Shown piece by piece: positions 56,515 to 64,000 of a DNA stretch of 64,000 bases (position 1 is its first letter; the number at the start of each line of letters is the position of its first letter). The notes under the pieces were generated by a model, which made no database searches, was not told where the DNA came from, and was given only the letters and a program-made list of their open reading frames with translations. Origin of the DNA: Puccinellia tenuiflora. Lineage: Eukaryota; Streptophyta; Magnoliopsida; Poales; Poaceae. The translations under genes were made by a program, and so were the position numbers. The stretch is taken from positions 318,933 to 382,932 of the forward strand of contig QRDG01002501.1 of NCBI GenBank assembly GCA_012064385.1. The letters run 5' to 3'.

Positions 56515-57966
56515 CACTAGTAGAAAAAGGGGCATTAGTCCCGGTTCGGTTGGGCCATTAGTCCCGGTTCCCCAACCAGGACTAGCAATCCGGGACCAAA
56601 GCTAGTCCCGGTTGGGACTCTAACCGGGACTAAAGGTCCCTCCACGTGGGCGCACTCGGGCACTGGGGTTGGAGGACCTTTAGTCCCGGTTGGTGTTACC
56701 AACCGGGACTAAAGGGTCCTATTTTTTGATTTTTTTTTGAATTTTTTCGAATTTCTTTTTTTGAATTTTTTTCGATATTTCGAATTTTTGAATTATTTGT
56801 CAGTTTAATCTCGAATCACTCCTAATCTCACCGCACCGTGCACTGCTCCACCATCCTCACACTTGTAGGGAAACTTCCCGAACGGTCACCCATCCTCACA
56901 CTGCTCCACCCCCAGCACGCTTAACTTTTGAGTTCCTTCCCAACTAGCTTCCAATATTGCATTGAGTACATCTTGATAATACTATACTATGAATCATATT
57001 ATCCCATACAATTTGATGGCACATGATATTTCCGACAAAAACTTAAATTATTTTTTGAATTCCAAACCTATATTAACATAAACAACAATGATTAATTAAT
57101 ACTAATCTTTATGTAGAAATCAATTATTAATTCAAAAAAATTAAAATAATAAAATAATTGAAAATTAAAATAATTTGAATTTCCGGTAAAAACTTAAATA
57201 TTACTGCACGATGGCACATGATATTATTTTTTGAATTCCAAACCTATATTAACATAAACAACAATGATTAATTAATACTAATCTTTATGCAAAAATCAAT
57301 TATTAATTTCAAAAAAAATAAAATAATAAAATAATTTGGAATTTTTCTGCTTAAATCTTCCTGCTTTCATAGTTCCCTTTGGAATTTTAAAAATCTAAAA
57401 AAATCCCAAACGGGTAAACCCGGTTGCGAGCGGATGCGGATTTTCGCGCTAACGTTTTGATATATTAAACAATTTTTTTCGAGTTCGTACGCAAAAGTTA
57501 TTGCCATTTTACTGAGAATTTGCAAAAAAAAATCAAAATTCAAAGTTTTCAATTTTCCCTAAAAGTAGGTTGTGTGAGGTAGAAGCATGTCAAAGGATTT
57601 TAAAATTTGAAGTTTTTATCAATTTCGTTTACTCGTTTTGGACGTTTTTTATGCGCGGGGGGGGGGGGGGGGGGGGGTAGGAATGAGAGGAAAAATCTTT
57701 AGTCCCAGTTGGTTTCTCAAACCGGGACTAAAGGTAGACTCTTTAGTCCCGGTTTGTGCCCCGAACCGGGACTAAAGGTGCTCACCCCTTTAGTCCCGGT
57801 TCCAGCCACGAACCGGGACTAATACCCCCATCCGAACCGGGACCAATGGCTCACGGGGCCCTGTCAGCTCGAACCGGGACCAATGCCTGGCATTGGTCCC
57901 GGTTTTTGCCTGAACCGGGACTAATGGCTTTGGGCCTCCTTCCGAAAGACCCTTTTTCTACTAGTG
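56515..57966 (+). mobile_element. Non-autonomous CACTA element with TAGTCCCGGTT repeats
   Basis: The ends CACTAGTAGAAAAAGG and CCTTTTTCTACTAGTG are perfect inverted repeats of 16 bases, flanked by TAT on both sides (56512-56514, 57967-57969). Both subterminal regions have many TAGTCCCGGTT / AACCGGGACTA copies. The interior is AT-rich with a duplicated segment (about 57050-57125 and 57230-57305) and a 21-base G run at 57657-57677. No protein is encoded. Confidence 0.93.
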
Positions 57967-60095
57967 TATATTTTCTATCAATAATTTCCGATATATAATG
58001 AATGCATAGCCAATTGTAAAGAAATAAATACCATATCCTCCCATTATCAAGTGAGACAATTAATTGGTCTTGTACAATATATCTTTATAAACATAGTATC
58101 TTCTGCAATCGAATAAAACGTAAACATTGCTAAATTTGCACAAAATCACTAACAATATTTTGGCCCAAATATATACTTAGTTGGCAGAAAAAATTCCACA
58201 TCATATGTGTTAAACTGTTAGTAAATGTATTGCTAAGTAATGATATCTACTTGTCTAGTATTCTAACCAGCTAAGTACCTGTAGGTTGCCACATAATATT
58301 ATACAATAGAGAGACTTTATGAGATACACTAAGTTTTTAATCTCTAAAACCTTTTAATAATGTATTCCAAATCAACTAAAGGCTACAACATCGGTGTGTG
58401 CAAAGTTATCTTTCATGCCATATTGGAGCGGTTAGTCACCCATTCCGAAAGGATAGAAGAGCTCGACTAGAGGGGATGAATAGACGACTACAACGTTTAT
58501 TATTTTTCTTAACAATTTAAGGATTGGCAAGAATATATGTTATGTGGATTGTGCAATTGGGTGAGAAATCTATATGACGACAAGATACAATCTAACATAC
58601 AAGGTAAACAACCATAGCAAGCTAGATACGAGTAAGTAGAATGGTTGGAACATAATCACACAATGAACGCGAGGATTTATCCCAAGTACACCGGAGAGGT
58701 GTAGAGGCACAATGCTCCCAGCAACAAGGGATCGCCTTATTATTCTTGAGCCTCCACACAATGCAGAATGCCTCGATCCATTATATGGTTCCCTTAAAGG
58801 TTGGTGCAATCTCTATAACTTAACCCAAAAAATTACTTTAAGATTTAAACCATCAAGATTGAGCTTCAAAATAACCTCTTTCCCTCTATGGCGCCCAAGC
58901 AACCAAGAGTAACAAGTTCCGCAAATGATTGGAGGGGGATCAAATTCCTTTGGCGAAATGGTAAATCTGGATATCCTCTACCAAACCCTAAAATATCATC
59001 AAGGTTGTAGCACTAGGGTGGCAGATCTCGGCAATTTAAACTTTGCAACAATCAAGGAGAGAGGATAAAGCCATACCCTCCTCTTGAGGAAGAAGGGGGA
59101 TATTTATATTGGGATCCCAATTATGAGTGTCGAAGGCAGTTTTTTGCTTCGGCCGGAAGTGTTGGTCCTGGCTGGGCGGGCATCTCTGGGTCCAACTTCT
59201 GGGCCAACCAGACGAGGGATGGCAACAAGTGGCGACCCACAACCTTTAGAATGGCCAGATGTTGGTCCAGAGGTGTGGGAACATCTGGTCAACCGAAAGT
59301 TTAGGGCCAACTTCTGGAGGGTCAGCCCAAGAGTTGGCACCGAGCTTCCTCTCTATGACTACACCAGAGCTAAATCCTGTTAGTTTTTTAGACTCCTGAA
59401 GATCTGGGTTGGAATCCCAGATTTTTTTGGGCCTGAAATGCCCAAACTTCCACATCAAGATTAGGGGTAGGTTCTCTGGCACCATATGAAGGTTTAGTGG
59501 GTGTACAATAACTATTCGTGCACGTGTTTGCTTGCACCCATATATTTATGATGCATACCCCTCTTGATATAGTACGGATTTCATATGCCTCAAATAAATG
59601 AAAATCGTCGAGCACCGCGTCTTTTATATTTTCACATTGAGGGGAACATGAACCATTTATGCCTTCTTCTAATAAGCCTATGATGCCAAATGAAGGATCA
59701 AGATATATTCTCGATATTTAGCATACTAATTCCAGAGAGGTGTGTTTTTCGTTTTAGATTTTTTTTACCTTGTTTAGCATCCATGCAATTCTACAACAAC
59801 AAATTCTTCAGGAGGCTTTGACTTCCTCTTTGTAATCGTGTGTATGGCAGAGTCTATTTGTTGGTTTGTACACAACATTTTCTTCTGTTAGTTCCAAATT
59901 CAATTCATACACAAGAATATTCTGCTGGATTTTACAACCAAAGACAAGACATCTACCCATCTAGGGTGAAGATCTTAGCCACGGAATGCACATTATATTA
60001 CAATGCCTTTTAGCATAAAAATAATTAATGCCATGGTACGTACCTCCGATAGCTGCTTTTGGGGTCTCTTATTAGTGGAAATTCATATGATAGGT
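57967..60095. other. Unclassified repetitive DNA
   Basis: No gene supported. A phrase AGAAGAGCTCGACTAGAGGGG at about 58457 and the segment 59100-59480, with repeated GGCCAACTTCTGG / TGGTCCAGAGGT words, resemble parts of unclassified grass LTR elements. No LTR pair or target duplication is visible. Confidence 0.35.
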
Positions 60096-60177
60096 TTATC
60101 GGAGATCATCGCTGAACTACCATATGATGCTTTACTTAGACGGTAGTTAAGTGATGATCTCCGATAAGCGTCTAGCC
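60096..60177. repeat. Short hairpin, 26-base arms
   Basis: The left arm TTATCGGAGATCATCGCTGA continues into ACTACC. The right arm starts GGTAGTT and ends AGTGATGATCTCCGATAA. There are two mismatches and a 30-base loop. Flanking GTGGAA/TTCCAC words extend the foldback, so it may be a decayed MITE or a small-RNA precursor. Confidence 0.6.
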
Positions 60178-60396
60178 TCTTTGTTCCACTCTATATTACG
60201 TATAGTTTGATATAGCGGGCGATTGTATTTAGCCACGGCGATTCCAGCAGCTACCAAACAAAAAACTATAGCCGGACTATAGCACAGCTAAAGGTTATCG
60301 GTTTAGATAAATAATGACAAAAATTCAAATTTTGGGCAGTCATATATGAATATATATTAATAATTCACAGATGCATACCATATTAACATAGTCATA

Positions 60397-60501
60397 GGAG
60401 CATCTCCACTCGCGGCGCCAATAGCCGCATTGGACGCGCCAAACAAAATAATGTGCCCACTCGCGGCGCCAATAGCCCGCGGGCCAATATCTCATCTAGG
60501 A
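60397..60501 (+). repeat. MITE or DNA-transposon end cut by the Copia LTR
   Basis: Begins GGAGCATCTCCACTCGCGGC, a terminus type seen in many grass DNA transposons. CTCGCGGCGCCAATAGCC occurs twice. It is broken at 60501 by the LTR start. Confidence 0.45.
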
Positions 60502-62390
60502 TGAAGGAGTTATGCCCTAGAGACAATAATAATATGTCATTATTTAACTCTATTTTATTATTATGGTTTAACTCATATCCACGTGTGGAGAATTGAACAA
60601 ACAAGTGTTCGTAACTGATGATCAAAACGTTTTCCTGATCATGGACTACAATAAGTTAAACAACTGTGAGAGTGCATTGTTGGCAGAAACAATGGTACTG
60701 AACCGACTCAATTGTATAATCCTGCTATGAGATATAATCGTTGATTATTTAATAGCAACATCATGATATTGGTGTCACCGGTATAAATCCTCCTTAGACC
60801 ATTGGAATATCTAGTGACCGCGTACTTTACAGATATATTTTGATTATCGCTTAACGTCATTCCCGGGGAACTGGGAGAGACGACATGAGATTTCAGAGAA
60901 ATTATCATAAGAGTTTCGAGAAAATTATTATTACAGACATGAGATGTCCCGGTTTCATTAAAATAGGTTTTAATTATTGCGAACATGTTCCGGGGATTTT
61001 AATAAGAGGACATACGATGTTCGAGATTATTAAAATAAGGTTTATTAATTATTGGAATTGTTCCAGTAGGAGGTATCAAACTTGTTATCGGAAGATAGTA
61101 GAGAAAAGAAAATCCGGCAAAATTAGACAAGAGAGTCTAATGGGTTGCCCAATAACATAAGGCCTCGAAAGTGGATGAATTGGCTAAAGGCCCATAGTGG
61201 ACCGGTCAGACTAGGGCTTCTAGGGCAGCCACCACAAGCAATCGGGGGGGGGGGGGGGGGGGGGGCGGGCAAGCCACCCTAGGGCTAGGAGGCGGCGGCA
61301 GCCAAGGAGCATGGCAGCGCACGGGTGGGATCCACCAGGCAGGGGCCCAAGGAAGGAAAGGAGGCGGTAGCTGGGTGGGCCCCACCCGACCGAACTCATG
61401 TAGGGTTGGTGGGGGGCCGGCCGGCCTAGGGACTCCTTCCCTAGGTCGGTTGCGCTACCCTCTCCCCTCTGCCTATATAATTAAATCCCCCACCCCTCCT
61501 TTTGAGGACACACAATTGCCCCGTGGTATTTTTCAGAGGCTAATCTCTCTCTCTCTCATCTCATGAGTTGAGACAATCTCTCCTACACATAGATCAAATA
61601 TAGCACGATTATGATCAACATCTACACCTATGTCGTAAGGCTGATCTTTCATCGTGAAAATGAGTGGAGTGCTCCCGGATTGAAGTACCTGACGCGTGCT
61701 CAACGATGGAGGGATTGCATACACGTACAAGGGAGCAGGAGCGTGGGATTCTGCATCGAGCTGGCAACATCTTCATACCTCGGCGTGGCTACGAGGATCT
61801 ACCACATGCTACATCGACATCTACTTACGTGACATGTGTTAGATAGTAACATCTACGTAGATTGATCTTGGTATTTGTGTAGCGAGGCAATTTTTTTGTT
61901 TTCCATATGCACAACCCAACAGTGCTATCAGAGCCAGGTGTATGCGTAGATATAATTTGATCTAGTTGTACGTGTGATGTACGAGTAAAGAAAACAATAG
62001 TTGGGTAGAGGTATTAGATTGGATCTAATGAATTAAATATTTATTTCTATACGGTTAGTTCATGTCTACTATATTTTGGCGGTACGATGAAACTTTGTTA
62101 CAATGTTCTGGCAATCCTCTATCCTCCTATGCTGCTCATATTATGTTGGTTGACAGATCAACGAAGTGATTCAGTTCATTGGGTTTCGTCATAGCTGAAA
62201 GAAAAGGCGACACATATTAAAAGGGCAAGTGAATCTAATCTGCACGAGGTCACGCATTTATCAACATTTTAGATAGACGCTTGAGATTTCTCACAAGGTC
62301 TCGTGCGTCTATCACTCCAACAGTTAAAAACCAATTAGTGAATCCACAGACAGGTAGAGTGCACGAAAAGGGCTCCAGATTGGTTTCCGT
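60502..62390 (+). mobile_element. Copia element: 5' LTR plus start of interior
   Basis: The LTR 60502-61921 begins TGAAGGAGTTATGCCCTAGA and ends CACAACCCAACA. A TATA box (CCTATATAATTAA) lies near 61471. One base later, TGCTATCAGAGCC (61923) is a slightly mutated Met-type primer site. The interior has the leader GTGTATGCGTAGATATAATT, then ACAATGTTCTGGCAATCCTC, and fades into unrelated sequence by about 62390. There is no gag frame and no 3' LTR. A 22-base G run is at 61244-61265. Confidence 0.85.
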
Positions 62391-62720
62391 CATCTAGGGT
62401 ATTTTTGCGTCAAGGACGATTTATAGGCGAAGGGGCGTGGAGAGTCGCTGCCCGAGGTGGACCCTGCCCTGGGACGCGCCCCTGCCGCCTGGCGCCCTCG
62501 TGGCTCACCTCCTTGCGCCCTTTCGTTTCTCGGGTCCACCTGACAAGTTAGGCATTGTGTATTGTTAAAGGATTTTCTGACCACTTTTCCTTAAGTGATT
62601 TTCTGAAAGTCAAAAACAACATAAAACATCAACTGGTACTTGGCTATGGGTTAATAGATTTGTTCAAGGAAAGTAGCATTGAACAATAAAAATTTATAGA
62701 TACATTTTGGACGTATCACT
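62391..62720. repeat. Fragment resembling a Gypsy LTR
   Basis: The phrases TTGCGTCAAGGACGATTTAT and AATAAAAATTTATAGATACA followed by TTTTGGACGTATCA match wording typical of Triticeae Gypsy LTRs, which often contain GATACGTTGGAGACGTATCA. Ends and target duplication are not visible. Confidence 0.4.
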
Positions 62721-63337
62721 TCTACCCCTTTTTTCTTTGCGGTTATATGCACCTTGTTGTGTAAAGGCCAGATGTGAACTTCTATGTGCATCACCTTGAT
62801 GCGTTTTTTTTTAGTTTAATAAAGTGCCCTTTATAAAAGACAATTTTGGTTAGGACAAAGTAGTAAAGAATAATTTCAATGGTTCGGTCTACTCTAATTT
62901 TTTATATAAATAAGTTTTCCTAATCTAGAAACTTCTATTTAGATATTTGTTATATTTTACTATTTGCAAATCATTAATCTAAATACACATAAATTACAAA
63001 TTATGTATTATAGAAAAATACTTCTTGAACGGTGTTTTCTTAGAAAATACAATTTACTATATTTCAGTGCTATTCTTTATAAACAAAAAGCACACCAAAT
63101 AATACCTAGTAACATTGCTATTTATGTGGTTAGAGTTTGCCTAAAAATAAAAATTTATACATATAATAATGTAACATGCTAAAAATAATATAGACATGTA
63201 TAAAATTTAGTAAAAAAATAATAATGTAACTTTTAATACGTGAAGCTTGGTACGAAACGAACGCTACAGCTAACAATGATATACACACGTTAGCCTGATA
63301 TCTCAACTTCAACCTCAAGCTCCTCCAGTTCTTCAAG
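62721..63337. other. AT-rich DNA, no feature seen
   Basis: Strongly AT-rich, with many TTTATAT and AAATAAT words. No coding or repeat structure recognised. Confidence 0.4.
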
Positions 63338-63804
63338 TTGCTCACGCAGTTCAGTAGCACCAAAACTCCGCAAGTACTTCATATCACTAGAGGAAGAAGA
63401 GTCTTCCGTGCCGCTCAAAAGAATATCATGCTTCAATTGCAATTACCTAGAAGAGAAGAGTTCCTGGCGATGCAGATGAGTCCACAAGTACTACCCAGGA
63501 ATGTGGCTCAGTTATGCGAGAAGTTGCGAAATTACTTGGAGCCTTGCACACCCGTGCCAAGAGATCCCTCAAGGGACACTTCAATATTTAGAACTAATAT
63601 GTTAATGAAGAAGGTCAGGTGAAGCTAAAGGGCAAAGTGAGACTCAGGAAGAAAACAACAAGCAGGGTAATTCGGGATTGGAACATGCTCGGCATAGAGC
63701 TAAGAAAGGAGATCTTTGGTTCGGAAAAGCTCGAGGAGGTTGGCTTCTGGATTGATTTGATGCAAATGAAAGCATCAGAACACTGTGACCTATCACCCAC
63801 ATGA
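63338..63804 (+). pseudogene. Unrecognised coding-like segment in two frames
   Basis: The first frame (63425-63622) includes MLQLQLPRREEFLAMQMSPQ and LCEKLRNYLEPCTPVPRD. It ends in TGA, and an overlapping frame at 63619-63804 continues KGKVRLRKKTTSRVIRDWNM and ELRKEIFGSEKLEEVGFW. Amino-acid composition is protein-like and the overlap at the stop suggests one gene with a frameshift. No domain is recognised. It may run past the window end. Confidence 0.35.
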
Positions 63805-64000
63805 TCAGCTAGGATTATGCCCCCCGGAATAAGATAGCCTTGTTCGGTTGGCTGTACAGAAAAATTGCTGACCTTAAGCAAAACAACCCTTGCGTCTATG
63901 ATTAGAGAATTGAGTAGGCTACCACATGCACGGTGGAAGAGGAGGGTGAGAGGTAACACACATTTGAGTGCAGTGTACTATGCAGTAGATAGGAATGGGA

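Noticed and set aside
63615..63959. 114-residue minus-strand frame near the window end
   Set aside because: It overlaps the more protein-like plus-strand frames and shows no domain; coding on that strand is not supported.

Overview
This window is plant nuclear DNA from a large, transposon-rich grass genome, most likely a member of the Triticeae or a close relative. The evidence is Copia LTRs of the Angela/BARE/WIS type with an initiator-Met primer site and the PPT/LTR junction typical of that lineage; CACTA elements with TAGTCCCGGTT and GTGCGCCACAGAAA subterminal repeats; nested transposons; and host genes built from FAR1, B3 and Ulp1 (C48) domains with short GT-AG introns. No prokaryotic or organellar features were seen. 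An N at 10216 marks an assembly join.

Layout. 1-7625: a minus-strand Copia element whose LTRs are nearly identical, although its interior keeps only broken gag pieces. 7626-7919: the stub of a host gene cut by that insertion. 8736-10215: a second LTR of the same family, ending at the N. 10414-14937: a decayed minus-strand Ulp1-like peptidase gene with at least three frameshifts. 15500-20712: a very regular 625-bp satellite of about 8.3 copies, rich in GTGGACCCAC-type (TCP-box) motifs. 21436-25890: a convergent pair of apparently intact genes that share a zf-XS-like domain. The minus-strand partner joins a FAR1 DNA-binding domain to two such domains. 26439-27693: a CACTA terminus and a small B3-domain gene. 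28180-30672: a second array with a period near 625 bp and the same TCP-like motif. 31855-32329: captured exons of an external NAD(P)H dehydrogenase and an adenine phosphoribosyltransferase. 32529-36192: a FAR1-related (FRS) gene with FAR1, MULE-transposase and SWIM domains.

36.2-40.2 kb holds fragments of Copia gag, LINE remnants and a foldback repeat. 40190-53856 is a four-level nest: a CACTA (TSD TAC) contains a probable MULE, which contains a non-autonomous Gypsy-like LTR element (TSD GACCC), whose 5' LTR contains a small CACTA (TSD GAG). The 3' LTR preserves the empty site. 54-64 kb holds a gag-like fragment, an hAT-like MITE, an intact two-exon defensin-like gene (55848-56235), a CACTA element with TSD TAT, a partial Copia element (60502-62390) and unclassified AT-rich sequence.

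Most of the DNA is transposon. The best candidates for working genes are the FAR1/zf-XS-like gene, its convergent zf-XS-like neighbour, the FRS gene, the B3 gene and the defensin-like gene. FAR1, FRS and Ulp1-type genes are known to derive from or travel with Mutator-like elements, so much of 10-36 kb may reflect recruitment of MULE-type parts. That last point is inference.
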